Assembly: GCA_963576565.1 (NCBI GenBank)
Contig: OY755047.1
Span: 33,524,851 to 33,588,850 of the forward strand
Reading direction: 5' to 3'
Source of the DNA: Aspidapion aeneum
Lineage: Eukaryota; Arthropoda; Insecta; Coleoptera; Brentidae
DNA length: 64,000 nt
Of this stretch, positions 33,000 through 44,709 are shown piece by piece (within the stretch, counting starts at the first letter, position 1; every line of letters starts with the position of its first letter). The notes under the pieces were generated by a model, which did not search any database, was not told the origin of the DNA, and worked only from the letters and a program-made list of their open reading frames with translations. Position numbers and translations under genes: made by a program.

Positions 33000-34090
33000 A
33001 GTCGATCTTCCCCATTTTAAAAATTCTTACACTCAACGGAACCGGTCAGGTTTGGTTTTGGTTGGTATTCTTACGCAAATACGCAATGTACTGTTTTAAA
33101 TTTTACAAGAAATGAACAAAAAATATTAGGTGTTTGTTAAATAAGGATAATATAATAACAAAACAACTGACAGCAGAAATAAGCCGATAAACAGGGTAGA
33201 AATCAAATTGAATTTTAATTTTAATTATAACAAAGAACCAACTGATTGGTTAAAGTTATTAAACAATTTTACTTTAAAGGGGGTAAGAACTTGAATAAAA
33301 ATGTTTATATTAAGGTAACGTCGCAAATTATTTTTTGACACAAAAACATTGAAACAAGTACTTTAAGTCTAAAAGTATGTATATATCAAACGTTAAAATT
33401 AATAGCTCTAGGTTATGGGATGTATCTATATTGTTTTTATCGGGAAAATAACTATAAATTATGAGCATCTTTAACTTAGGTCCTACAATTAACGTAAATA
33501 AAAATGACTATTTTTGTTTATAAAACTGACAAAGCGTACATGCTTATTTCCTTATAAATACACATAAATATTGATGGAAAAATCACTGTCAGAGGGAGTA
33601 GGCTATTGCGTGACAATTTTTTTAGCAACAGTTAAATTCTTTTAAACGATGTTTGATAATACTAATAAAATTGTCAATAATGTTAACGTTATATTTTTAT
33701 GAATATCTCCAACTATGTTAAAAAAGGATAGTAGTTTAGTAAAAAAATCACAGAATATTTTTACCCAGTTTGACCATCGCGTTTCTATTGATAACACTAA
33801 AATTCTTTTAGATGATTGTAGTGTAATAATACTATTTATAAAAAGGTAAAAAAATTTGAGCTAATATCACACTCTTGGAAGAACAGTAGCCTAACTGCAA
33901 AATATCAATGTATTCAGGAAAAATAGTACATTGAGTAACATTACTACAAGAAATTATTAAACATGATAAGTTAGCTTCATGGCGTTGCTGTTCTGAAAGG
34001 ATTGAACTATTTCTGGTCGTTTAGTTTTAGAGATAATTTAGTGGTATAAGGGCAAGGATTAGGATTAATCATACAAATCTGTATAGAGAT
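33000..34090. other. AT-rich sequence, nothing recognised
   Basis: No coding frame, tandem repeat or clear inverted repeat seen between the candidate first exon and the LINE fragment. Confidence 0.4.
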
Positions 34091-34109
34091 GTATCGATAA
34101 TCTGCCCTG

Positions 34110-35120
34110 TTCTTCACATGAACCGAGATAAGATACCTTTACAAATCAAACCGAGGCCTCCTCTAAGGGTCTTTGTATCTGAAATTATGAAAAATATCGA
34201 AGGAATAGAAGTGTGTACTTTGCACCCAGAATAGGGTGGTATACCGACGGCTCCAAAATGGGGGAGAGGTCTGGAGCAGGGGTATACTGCAGAACCGCAG
34301 GAGCGAAATTTCATTTTGCCCTAGGCAAATATGCCAATGTTTTCCCTATTCTGATGTGTGGTTATAAGAACCTAAAAATGTCTTTGTCAGGAAAAGACAT
34401 CTATATATGCTCAGACAGTAAAGCTGCACTGTCTGCTATCAAATCGGCTAGAGTAAGCTCCGCACTTCTGGATGATCGTAGGGATGTACTAAAAAACCTG
34501 GCACGACACAACAAGGTTGATTTTCTCTGAGGCTGACCAACTAGCTATAATGGGGTCATAAGCTGATCCACTGGGGTCGGAACCCATGGTGGGCATCGCG
34601 AAGTGTCTTGCCATGACGACCTTAAAATGTCACTTGAAGGCGCTGAGACATGGACGGAATGACGCAGGTCCACCTCCTTATCGGGAGGTGAGCTTCTCAC
34701 GAGCAAGGATTTTCTCATACTCGGGAGGAAATATATAGGACTTGTGACAGGGCTTTTGACAGAACACTGTCACCCTAATAAACACCTTAGCATTCTGGGA
34801 ATCGTCATAAGATAGATAAGCAGTCATCGCGATAAGACTGTCGCTTTTGGGAAGCTGTGTGCTTAGTCCTAATGCGGCGGGCACCACTAGTAGATAGATA
34901 AATAGAGTTTTATACAACTGACAATCGTGAATGTGTATTCCTTACCCAACCACATTTAATAACTACCGTGTTCTCGTAGCTGACGCTACCGGAAGTTTGA
35001 GAGCACATACTCTATACTCACAAAAAGAAAATTTTGAGATGCCGAAACGGTTTCCTAATAGGCGGAGTTTGATCCAGTACCTCAGTTGCCCAGTTGCTAG
35101 GGCATCACCCTCGTAAGCGG
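34110..35120 (+). pseudogene. Non-LTR retrotransposon 3' fragment with RNase H domain
   Basis: 34213-34530 reads a LINE-type RNase H: WYTDGSKMGERSGAGVYC (first catalytic Asp in TDGS), an altered second active-site region, then IYICSDSKAALSAI (catalytic Asp in SDS). After a stop, other frames continue with the HSGI and ADQLA-like end near 34525-34560, and about 34740-34800 reads GLLTEHC-like LINE C-terminal sequence in broken frames. There are many stops, so it is dead. RNase H of this kind is found in I, R1 and LOA/Jockey-group elements; the clade cannot be set here. The shadow frames at 34114-34314 (-) and 34678-34917 (-) are not genes. Confidence 0.75.
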
Positions 35121-35453
35121 GAGGTCCCCAAATTCAGGCTGAGGTAAAATCTTTTTGTATCTCTATCTTATTTTCCTTATTTATTCCTTGCCTTTATGCC
35201 ACTTAATTATCTCCATTATATTTAGGTTTCTTCTTCCGGTGGTGTTATATTTCTTTTTGTGTTTTTCATGTAACTTTTGTAGTTGGCCAATTTTTTTCGA
35301 GTACGTTTTTGGTTACGCGTATTTTTTTATTGCCTGAAAAATAATACATTTTAGCAGGTTCACTACAATCTTTTTATGTAATTTTAATGTTGTCAACAGA
35401 GATTTTAACATAATTTATTCTTTTAGACATCTGTTCAGTACATACTAAAACAC

Positions 35454-35670
35454 CAAGGTCTTTATACTTTTAGACAGGTTTCCTTCAGAATTTAATAAAG
35501 GGTAATTGAAGCTGACTGGCTAACTGTAATCAGATTAAAAAATCCACGTCACCGGGTCGCCTTAAACCATTTCTTTTTGGAAATCCGATGACGCAGCGAC
35601 AGTCGTCCAATTAGGTTCACATAACTGGTCAAATTCTGTAGGCAACATGTGCAAAAGTATAAAGACCTTG
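35454..35670. mobile_element. 217-bp MITE with perfect 18-bp TIRs
   Basis: 'caaggtctttatactttt' (35454-35471) is exactly the reverse complement of 'aaaagtataaagaccttg' (35653-35670). Interior non-coding. No convincing target duplication next to the ends. Confidence 0.65.
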
Positions 35671-36707
35671 CAAAAAGCTTGCTTAATAACCATTTTTTAA
35701 AAAGTTGTTACTCCCCAAAAGTATTAATTTGTCAGTTGTCTTAGATTAACCTAATGTAGTATAGGGACAATCAAACTAAAACTTATGCTAAAGAATGCTA
35801 TCAGCTGTTTTAACCTAATGTAAGTTATTATATAATACATATTGTGCAACTTACAGTGTTTTTTCGTATAGAAAAGTGACTTTTTAATTAAAATATAGAC
35901 AATTTACTACAATATAATCGAAAGTTGTTTTGTAGGTTAAAAACACATAGTGCTCGTCAAAAAAGACAGGGACGGTCGTTTTAATTCCATAAAATACATT
36001 TAATTTTAAAAACCGTCTAAAATATCGAAATAGAGCAAAAATATAATTTTGTACTTATACGTCGTTTTTACACACATATTTAAAATCCCAAATTTCTATC
36101 AGCCCATAACCAAAATATACGAATTAATTGTTTTTGTTTTTTATCCTTAATTGAATTCATAAAAATATTAATTTGTGAAGCATTTGTTAAATACTAGGCA
36201 GAGGGTAATAGTGAGGTGTAAAATCATTATTATATTGTTGAGGGTCTAAACAAAGAACTCTTTTGCTTGATGAATCCGACGCAACTACTAATACCTTATC
36301 GTTCTTTGTGTCTAAAATTTTTACAGCTCCGAATCTACCAAAATTTTTAAAAAGAATTCGCACAATGTAGTCTTAGCTTCGGTTAATATTCTAACAATGA
36401 CACAAAATAAAGTTTACGAAAAATAGCAAGGTATAAATAAAATGTTTTTTTTATGTTGCTCTGCTATGTTCTAGGATTATTTAATAATTTTGTGCTGGTA
36501 TGCCAATTTGGGATTTTTATTAATAAAAACGCAATAATAGTTAAAAAGAAATATGCACAATAATTTCGCGCACTTGGCATAAAAATAATTTAGGTACTTA
36601 TTAAAGCTTCTTTCAGCAACTAAATATTATAGGACGTTTATTATTATAATTTTAGAAACTAATGAAAAATGATTTTACAAGTTTTTTTACTTACTTAGTT
36701 AGTTATT

Positions 36708-37985
36708 AGGGGAGATTGGTATAATTTGGCACGCTTTTTATTAAAACGGTGATATATTTTAAAAAATGGAGTTAAAAATCTAATAAAAATACAAAAACTT
36801 ATTTTAAATATTAGATTAACGAATAATATACAAATGATATAAAATACCAAAACAAAATTAAAACGTATAATAGTTTTGAATAAAGTATTGCAAATGTGCC
36901 ATTTTGCTGAACGAATTCGTTGCCAAATTAATGAACTTGAGTCGGTCAAATAACGAAACATCATACAAAATTCGTATTTAGTGTGAACGTTTGAAAAAAT
37001 TTATATTGATGATCGTTGCGAATGCCCGTTAGATTGACTACCAAATCAATAAAAATTAATCTAAATTGCTCATTCCGATTTCATTTTTATCTTCTGTTTT
37101 ATCTTTTATGGTAAAGTAATTCTATTGCAATAATTTTTTGTCTTCCGATATCCTCGCGACTGTACCCTGATATCAAAAAAGGATTCGGTCTAAACGGTAT
37201 TCACTGCAATGTAAACGCAAAACGTTTGAGGGAGCGAACTTTGTGCAAGCAAAAGCAAACGAATTCATTCGGTCGTGCTCGCTCTAATAAACAAGACATT
37301 AAAAATCAAAAATTACATCACTTTATAAAGTGAAGCTATTATTACTTATGGACAAAATGGTACAATGCTGTTCTAAACCTATGCACGATGTGCCACTTTT
37401 AAACCAAAATGCATATAATTAATATTAGGGACTAATTGCAATAAGGCCAAGCAGTAATAGGGCCGGGCACTATTCTGACAGAGTTTCATTGAAAACTGAC
37501 AGTTAATCTTTCAAAATTGATATACCAAAATCGAATTTATAAATCCAGTCGTTTATTTTCCATTAATAAAGGCGGTACTATTAATTCCGGCTCTTATAAT
37601 ACGTAAAGGTCTATTTTTAAAAGAAGACAGTTGTTCTTATAATTCGAAACTGTCAGAATAGTGCCCGGCACTATTAATCCCTGGCTTTGTTGCAATAAGT
37701 CCCTATTGCTTAAATATTTAAAAACTAAAAAGCTCTTTGCAAGTTAAATGCTAAATAACCCCTTGGTAAAAAAATATTTAAAAATGGTAAATAAAATTAG
37801 TATATCTCCTGTTAAAGCCAATTATAAGCTGCTATGAATTTACGTTCTATATCTGATCTTTGCTGTACCTCTGCCTAATTGTCACAACATGTAGCCGGAC
37901 TAAAAAAGTGCGTGTAATTTAAAATATACTTGGTGTACCATTTTTTCCTAGTAATCCAAATTATACCATTTTTCTCTATTATCAA
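36708..37985. mobile_element. Possible ~1.3-kb non-autonomous element with 'ggtataatttgg' ends
   Basis: 'taggggagattggtataatttgg' near 36707 is matched in reverse by 'ccaaattataccatttttctct' near 37956-37980. It contains a later MITE insertion (37438-37703). The 89-codon minus frame at 36695-36964 lies in it and is not a recognisable protein. Confidence 0.4.
37438..37703. mobile_element. TA-flanked MITE, copy 1 (mariner/Tc1-like ends)
   Basis: Begins 'gggactaattgcaataaggc' and ends 'gttgcaataagtccc', with inverted ends and TA on both sides (37436-37437, 37704-37705). Homologous along its length to 56429-56703, including a second pair of inner inverted blocks ('gccgggcactat' / 'atagtgcccggc'). 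No coding capacity. Confidence 0.75.
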
Positions 37986-38469
37986 ACATTTGAGCTAATA
38001 TGGTATTTTTAGTCACTATTTTTCTATATGAGGACTATGCGCTTAGAGCACCTGGTCTACATAATCTGACTACCCAGCACATTATTTGCTGTACCATTAG
38101 AAAATTTAAAAGTCAATGACCCCCTAGGTAGATAATAATTTTACATTTTTTTTTAACGCTAGTTTCTGAAATACACGCAAAATAATTCTTAGATGTTGTG
38201 CTGTGCTAAGCTTTAAATAGCACTTTAATTGTTTGATCTGTCAAAAAATAACTGCAGAGTAAAGTCACTATTAGGATAATCTCCTGTTTGTCTACCTTTG
38301 GTAGTTGGTCAACGTTTCATACTACTATTCTACTGTCCCTAAGAAGAAAACCGCATAAAGATATTTTATGTTTTGAGGAAAGTGGGTTTTAAATGTTATA
38401 TTTTTTTATTGTCTTATAATTTTATTTCAAAAAAGTAATGCGATATTATTTTTTTACTTTTAGTTCAAA

Positions 38470-38915
38470 ATTACTACTAATCTTTGTCGGTTACGAACGT
38501 TTTTCTACGTTGCCCGACGCCTACTTTCGACCTCCTTCGATCCTGACAATCATCTTCTGTCAGGTTTTTCTGACTCATTGATCTTTCGAATGACTGTTGC
38601 CATTTTAGTTTAGGACGCCTTCTTTTGCTTGCTTTTCACCATCGTTTCATATATGTTAAATTTAAAATTTTTTTGATCTTGTGCTCCATAAAATACTGTT
38701 GAAATATCCAATAGCCTTTTTTGCTTTTACTATTCTTTTTTCTAGTTCTTCACAGTCTGTTCCTGTCAAATGTGACACCCAAGTACACATACTCACTTGT
38801 CTTGTCGACGTTCACTGTTAACCCCCACTTTGATGTTATTCTGTTAACTTTCTCATCACATACTCCATGTCTTTTTAATCATCAGCTACAATTACTTGGT
38901 TCAAAATTTTAAGAC
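38470..38915 (-). pseudogene. LINE reverse-transcriptase fragment (palm to C-terminus), relic
   Basis: Read on the minus strand with frame changes: near 38,890 an ADD remnant follows NQVIV; then LTVNVDKTSEYVYLGVTFD (the 'v...Kt...yLGv.f' block after the LINE catalytic motif), a KKNSK..KKGYW stretch, and finally the basic tail NLTE/DRRR shared with 19,880-20,115. Multiple stops. Two relics of the same or a closely related LINE family therefore lie in opposite orientation in this window. Confidence 0.65.
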
Positions 38916-38990
38916 AATATGAAACTTAAAATATATTAAACCCTTTTTTCTCAAAACTGAAAATTTCTACATGCGGCTTTCTTCTCAGGG

Positions 38991-39132
38991 ACGGCAGCAT
39001 TGAGCGAAGAAACGTTCTGTGAGATGTGTCCAGAAATATTCAAGAATTTACCCTCAGATATTGACGGTCGACTAAACAAAAGAACGAGTACCGCTTTTTT
39101 TATCTCTCTAAAAGTTCATAAAGAAATGAGCT
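38991..39132 (+). other. Exon-like open stretch, unassigned
   Basis: After 'tttcttctcag' (ends 38988), one frame is open for about 48 codons (TAALSEETFCEMCPEIFKNL and onward) to a TAG near 39132. Composition is less AT-biased than its surroundings in the first 90 bases. It needs a preceding exon ending in phase 1. Neither the transmembrane exon (phase 0) nor the 32923 exon (phase 2) fits directly. I do not recognise the peptide. It may be a real terminal exon of a gene whose middle exons I missed, or chance. Confidence 0.2.
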
Positions 39133-39884
39133 AGAGAATATTCACATTTGCGGTTAACTAACCTTGGCTTCGTATTTGACATTTTAAATTGAAATTTAAA
39201 TTAACAAAAGTTTTTTATATCACTTTTATTTTCTATGATAAACGTCCTAGGTATTAACGCCATGTCTGATCCAAAATTTTTGAGGATGTAATGCTTTAAA
39301 TCAAACTATTTGATAAGATAAAAATATTGGAACATACGGTGGAAGAGTTGTAAAAAACGAAGGCTCGGAATTTTTTAGTTACAACGAAAACCAAATCTTC
39401 CTTAGTGTATAATAAACGAACTCATAAGCGATGAGTTTTTTAGGTAAATAAATTCTACTGCCGAATATTTATGCAAAACTCACCCTTATTGTTACCTAGG
39501 CTAAATAAATTTATTAGTGGGGACATTAAACTACTTTTTAAAACATTTGTATTTTCCTCAATTTTTACTATAAATACCTACTTAACTAAATCTATATCAG
39601 GTGTAAAACAAACAATGATTTTAGGTTTTTTACCCTATATATCCGTCATCGTTTAAGGACTTTATTATCATTATTATTATTCTATCCTGCGGTATTTGTT
39701 TACAGTAAATCGAATCTGCTTTGATTTCTCTTAAATAATTCGAGATATTCCAAATTTCTTGATTTGACGATTGTCGCAATTTCTAACGTCCATTTAACTG
39801 CAGTGTGTAAAAGATTTGAAAAGCACTTAACAAAAAAGTTTCAGCAAAGAAGATATAACAACAAAACGCAACAAAACAAAACAC

Positions 39885-40095
39885 TTATATAGAGCCATGC
39901 TTGGTCTCTTTATTGGCAGTTCCATTATAAGTGCACATGTGCAGGTGCCCTCCCAAATTTCACCTAAAAAAAAAATAAAAATTTGATCATTCTTTAAATC
40001 CCAAAAGGATTTGAATACTAACTAACTAGAAATTAATACTCGGTATGTATGTGTTTGTATTCATGTTCAAACCAGGATGCAATGGATGATAAATG
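39885..40095 (-). repeat. Dispersed repeat, - copy, part 1 (left of the copia insertion)
   Basis: Reverse-complement match to 8,870-9,060 ('tgcacatgtgca', 'tgtgtttgtattcatgttca'). The repeat resumes on the other side of the copia element at 45,004. Confidence 0.6.
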
Positions 40096-40388
40096 TCTTG
40101 TATTTCGCTAAAATGTTTTTAGTTTAAATAAAATACTTTTATTACTTTAGTTTTAGTATTGTATATTTAGGTAGTATATATAATACTTACTTACTTAGTT
40201 TTTATATCACAAAGGTTGATCTAAAAAACAAAGTGACACAGATTGATTAAAAAAAAAAAAAAAAATTGTCAAAAAAATAATAACGTTTGAGTTTTGTAAA
40301 AAACATTTTGTCTGTTCGATTAAGTAATTAATAAAACAATATTACGAAAAACAGCTAAAGTAATTTACAATAAAACTAGAAAATAACA
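40096..40388 (+). repeat. Copia 5' LTR
   Basis: About 290 bp, TG (40099) to CA (40388), identical to the 3' LTR except for the poly-A length (17 A near 40249-40265) and the extreme 5' edge. Contains AT-rich promoter-like sequence; no unambiguous TATA box was singled out. Confidence 0.88.
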
Positions 40389-40404
40389 GGTTATGGGCCC
40401 AGTC
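40389..40404 (+). other. Copia primer-binding site (initiator-Met tRNA half-molecule type)
   Basis: 'ggttatgggcccagtc' starts directly after the LTR. This is the site known from Drosophila copia, which primes from an internal fragment of initiator methionine tRNA rather than from its 3' end. Confidence 0.8.
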
Positions 40405-40480
40405 CGCAACTGAGAGTTCTATGCACCCATGTAAGTAAAAAGGATTTTAAGATTAGAAATAATTATTAATATTATCAAAA

Positions 40481-43348
40481 ATGGCTCAAGGAAAAGCGTT
40501 TTCACTTGAATTATTAAACGGAAATAATTACCACAACTGGAAGTTTAGGGTAGAGATGATTTTAAGAGAAAATCAGGTTTGGGAAAACTGCGAGAAACAG
40601 ATTAATGTCGCAGACATAGCAGATGACACAGAAAAGAAAAAATACACAAATAATGATGCTAAAGCCATGTCCTTAATAGTACAGTGTGTAGAAGATGGAC
40701 AACTTGACTGGATAAAAACTAAAAATACAGCTCATAACATGTGGAAAGCTTTAAAAGACCGTTACGAAAAAAAAGGGTTGGCAGGTCAAACATTTTTAAA
40801 GAGAAAAATGCTTGGGCTAAAGCTACAAGAAGGTGAAAATTTAGAGCAACATATTTTAGAATATGAGAAAATAGTTCAACAATTATTAGCTGCTGGCTCT
40901 GAGATAAAAGAAGATGAACAAATGTGTAATTTGTTGTTGACCCTTCCTGCGTCATATGATACACTGGTTACAATAATTGAAAATACACCAAATGTGACTT
41001 ACAATATAGCTAAAGAAAAGCTATTGGCAGAAAATGAAAAAAAAAAGCTGCTATCTAAAACCGCAAGTATACGAAATGATCAGACATCATTTTATAGCAG
41101 TGCTGCCTCAAAAAGTTGTTATATTTGTGGAGGGCCACATTTAATGAGAAATTGTGTTAAAAATAAAAACAGACGATCACGAGAAAATTATGGAAATATG
41201 GGAAATCGAAATTATGAAATGAGAAATGACGATAATTGGAAAAATGACGGTTATGGAAATGACAATATGACAGAATATTGGAAAAATGATTTTCAAAGGA
41301 GTGAAAATTCAAGAGGTAATTTGAAGTATGGTAACTATGAAAACAACAATATAAATGGTAATTGGAAAAATTATACTTATACAAGCGACAATACAAGGGG
41401 CAACTTAAGAGGTTCCTTTAGAGGCAATAATATGGCACGAAGCAATTTTTATGGAAATGAAAGATCAAGAGGTGGCTTTGATAGACAAAAAGGTGCTTTT
41501 AGAGGGGGTTTTGGAGGAAACTATGCAAGTTACATGGAAAATCAACAGATGAGAAACGAGAATGATAATCCTGGACCGAGCCAAATACAAGAAGATAATG
41601 AAACAGAAAGAAGTGTAGCATTTATGGGTGAATGGAACTCAGAAAGCAAGGTATCAAACAATTCCTTAAAATTCTATATTGACTCGGGTTGTACTGACCA
41701 TATGATAAATGACAAATCATATTTCGCAGATTTAGTAATTTTAAATGAACCAAAAAAGATAGCAATAGCTGGGGATAAAAACTATTTATTAGCAGTAGGG
41801 GTAGGGAATATTCAAGCCTATACTTTTGTTAACAACCAGAAAATAAATTTTAGCATACAAAATGTATTCTATGTACCAAATTTGCGGAAAAATTTGCTCT
41901 CTGTCAAAAAATTAGATTTAGCTAAAATTTCTGTAATTTTTGAAAATGGGTGTGTCAAACTTATTGATAAAGATAAAAATTTATTGTTATTAGGAAAAAT
42001 GTTTAACCTATACGAAATTTCATTTTTAGTTCTAAAAACCGAATGTATGACCGTCGAAAATGATGACAATGAATTCATAAAACTTCACAAAAGATTGGGG
42101 CACCTTAATTTTTCCAGCCTTAAAACGTTAGTAAATAAAAAACTTGTTGAGGGTGTAGAGAATGTAAAAGTTCAGAATGTGAATTTTTGTGAGCCTTGTG
42201 TGAATGGAAAGATGTGTAAGCTGCCACATGGAACAAGAATGAAAAGTAATAGAATACTTGAGATAGTGCATTCAGATGTGTGTGGACCGATAAGTCCTTT
42301 GGGTAAAGAAGGGTTTAAATATTTCATTACATTCATAGATGATTTTTCTAATTTTACGATGGTATACTTAATTAAAAATAAGAGTGAGGCATATGAGAAG
42401 TTTAAAGAATATGTAAGTACAGTGGAAGCAATGCATAATTTAAAAATATTAAAATTAAGATGTGACAATGGCGGGGAATATGTTAATAGGGAGATGCAAG
42501 AATACTGTAAAGAACATGGAATACTTTTGGACTATACAATTGCATACACACCTGAGCAGAATGGAAAGGCTGAGAGAATGAATAGAAGTTTGGTAGAAAG
42601 GGCGAGAACGATGATGGATGAATCTGGAGTACCTAAGTATTTTTGGGGGGAAGCTATAAGAACCGCAAACTATGTATTGAATAGGTCTCCAAGTAATAGT
42701 TTAGAATGTATACCTGCTGAAATCTGGTATAAAAGAAAAATTGATATAAGCAATTTAAGGATCTTTGGATGTGTAGCTTACAGTCATATTCAGAAACAAT
42801 TTAGGCATAAATTTGATGCAAAGGCAAAAAGATGTGTGATGATTGGATATTGTCCTACAGGATACAGATTGTGGGATTTGACTGAGGAAAAGGTGATACT
42901 AGCCAGGGATGTAAGATTTGATGAAAATACATTTTATTTTAAAATGAACCGTGTATTTTTAAATCATCCTACAGATTTTGAGACAAATAATCGAGATATG
43001 ATATTTGATGCTTCAAATATAGAAAAAACTTTGACTGAGACTGAGGAAAGACATGTATATAATGAAAATATTTTAGGTAAACAAAGGCGTTTGATAAATT
43101 TACCAAAAAGATTTGAAGAGTATGAGATGTATATGGCATTTAATGCCAGTAATTTTATTAATAATGTTCCAAAAAGTTTTAGGGATTTAGATTATCGAGA
43201 TGACAGAAAACTATGGCTACAAGCAATGGAGAGAGAAATCAAGTCAATAGAGGAAAATCATACATGGATTGAGACTCAAAAACCAAGAGACAAAAAAAAT
43301 TTTAGATACGAAATGGGTTTTCACATACAAGGATTTGGAGGAGGATGA
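40481..43348 (+). CDS. Copia gag-protease-integrase (5' part of polyprotein)
   Basis: 955 codons from the first ATG after the leader. Residues 1-190 are the copia-type gag (LLNGNNYHNWKFRVEMIL start, then the UBN2-like helical region). 213-225 is a zinc knuckle, CYICGGPHLMRNC, with spacing CX2CX3HX4C, one residue shorter than usual. 226-350 is an Asn/Gly/Arg-rich stretch ending in RGG-like repeats. The protease active site is DSG at 401-403. The GAG-pre-integrase zinc site is at 536-573 (H536, H541, C570, C573). The integrase catalytic triad D599 (HSD), D662 (RCDNGGE) and E698 (NGKAE) is complete. The frame leaves homology within an A8 run near 43300 and ends 16 codons later, before the RT. 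The protein would act in a cytoplasmic virus-like particle and then in nuclear integration. Confidence 0.9.
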   Translation: MAQGKAFSLELLNGNNYHNWKFRVEMILRENQVWENCEKQINVADIADDTEKKKYTNNDAKAMSLIVQCVEDGQLDWIKTKNTAHNMWKALKDRYEKKGLAGQTFLKRKMLGLKLQEGENLEQHILEYEKIVQQLLAAGSEIKEDEQMCNLLLTLPASYDTLVTIIENTPNVTYNIAKEKLLAENEKKKLLSKTASIRNDQTSFYSSAASKSCYICGGPHLMRNCVKNKNRRSRENYGNMGNRNYEMRNDDNWKNDGYGNDNMTEYWKNDFQRSENSRGNLKYGNYENNNINGNWKNYTYTSDNTRGNLRGSFRGNNMARSNFYGNERSRGGFDRQKGAFRGGFGGNYASYMENQQMRNENDNPGPSQIQEDNETERSVAFMGEWNSESKVSNNSLKFYIDSGCTDHMINDKSYFADLVILNEPKKIAIAGDKNYLLAVGVGNIQAYTFVNNQKINFSIQNVFYVPNLRKNLLSVKKLDLAKISVIFENGCVKLIDKDKNLLLLGKMFNLYEISFLVLKTECMTVENDDNEFIKLHKRLGHLNFSSLKTLVNKKLVEGVENVKVQNVNFCEPCVNGKMCKLPHGTRMKSNRILEIVHSDVCGPISPLGKEGFKYFITFIDDFSNFTMVYLIKNKSEAYEKFKEYVSTVEAMHNLKILKLRCDNGGEYVNREMQEYCKEHGILLDYTIAYTPEQNGKAERMNRSLVERARTMMDESGVPKYFWGEAIRTANYVLNRSPSNSLECIPAEIWYKRKIDISNLRIFGCVAYSHIQKQFRHKFDAKAKRCVMIGYCPTGYRLWDLTEEKVILARDVRFDENTFYFKMNRVFLNHPTDFETNNRDMIFDASNIEKTLTETEERHVYNENILGKQRRLINLPKRFEEYEMYMAFNASNFINNVPKSFRDLDYRDDRKLWLQAMEREIKSIEENHTWIETQKPRDKKNFRYEMGFHIQGFGGG

Positions 43349-44699
43349 AAGAGATAAGTATAAAGCGAGATTAGAGGTGAGGGGATTTGCACAAGAAAGA
43401 AATTAGCATTTTGATGATGTGTACTCACCTGTGGCAAAAATGGTAACTATACGAGCACTTTTAATAGTAGGAAATCAGTTCGGATATACTTTTCACCAAC
43501 TTGACGTGAAAACTGCATTTCTAAATGGGAAATTAGAAGAAGATATTTATATATTTCCTCCTGATGGGATTTTGATATCAGAAAGTAATGTTTTAAAGTT
43601 GCAAAAATCTTTATATGGACTGAAACAGTCTTCGAAGTGTTGGAACGAGGAAATAAATAAATTCTTGATTCAAATAGGATTTTGTAGATCTGAAAGTGAC
43701 TGTTGCTTGTATGTTTGTACCTTTAAGAATGGAAATAAAGTGTATCTCTTGCTATATGTTGATGATATAATTTTGAGTGGGTCAGATGAATGTTTAATAA
43801 ATGATGTAAAAGATAAATTAATGAGAAAGTATAGAATGAAAGATAAAGGTAACTTAAAGCATTTTCTGGGACTTGAAATTAATTATAACAGGGAGGAAGG
43901 CATTTTAATGATAAGTCAGTCTAAATACACAAAAAATATTTTAAAACGTTTTAACATGGACGATTGCTATCCTTGTTACACTCCAGTTGAAAAGGATCTG
44001 TACATCGAGTTAAGTAACGGTACTAATGCTACGACAAAACCATTCAGAGAACTAGTAGGCTGCCTCATGTATTTAATGTTAGGGTCAAGACCGGATATTT
44101 GCTTTTCTGTTAACTATTTCAGTAAGTTTCAAGATAGAGCGACTGATGAGGCTTGGAATCATTTAAAAAGGGTACTAAGATACTTAAAAGGAACTTCTGA
44201 ATGTTTCCTTGAATATCATAGGGGGAATTTTGATTTTTCTTGTTTTGTTGACGCAGACTGGGGAAGCGATTTCCTTGAAAGAAAGTCAATTTCAGGATAT
44301 ACATTCAAAATATTTGGGAACACTTTAGGTTGGACGACCAAAAAACAGAATTGTATTTCACTTTCGACAACTGAGTCAGAGTTGGTTGCACTTTGTGCTG
44401 CTGTTTGTGAATGTTTGTGGATTAAAAAACTTTTTCTTGATTTAGGAGTGGATTTTAGATTTGTTAATGTTTATGAGGATAATCAGGGTTGTTTGGCCTT
44501 AATTAAGAATCCAATAAATAACCGACGCGTTAAACATATAGACCTGAAATATCATTTTGTTTGCGAGCACGTAAATAAAGGTACAATACGTTTACATTAT
44601 ATTGAATCTGCTGAACAGCAGGCTGATATTCTAACTAAAGGTTTGACAGGCATAAAATTTAATAAGTTTCGATGTTGTTTAAATTTAAAGGGATTTTAG
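43300..44699 (+). CDS. Copia reverse transcriptase and RNase H (3' part of polyprotein, different frame)
   Basis: From about 43300 the homology continues in another frame (WVFTYKDLEEDERDKYKARL), meets an in-frame TAG at 43404-43406, and is open from the ATG at 43419 to 44699 (426 codons). RT: QLDVKTAFLNGKLEEDIYI, SLYGLKQSSKCW, and the active site YVDDI (YVDD at 113-116 of the 426-codon frame). RNase H: FVDADWGSDF, STTESELVAL, and the EDNQG and H-I-D-L-KYHF blocks that end every copia pol. All catalytic acids are in place. The two breaks lie upstream of the RT core, so the enzyme domains themselves look undamaged. Confidence 0.88.
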
Positions 44700-44709
44700 C
44701 GAGGGAGGA
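44700..44709 (+). other. Copia polypurine tract
   Basis: 'gcgagggagga' just after the pol stop and directly before the 3' LTR, the plus-strand primer position. Confidence 0.75.

Noticed and set aside
41157..42468. Minus-strand frames inside the copia gag-pol
   Set aside because: Antisense shadows of a recognised coding region.
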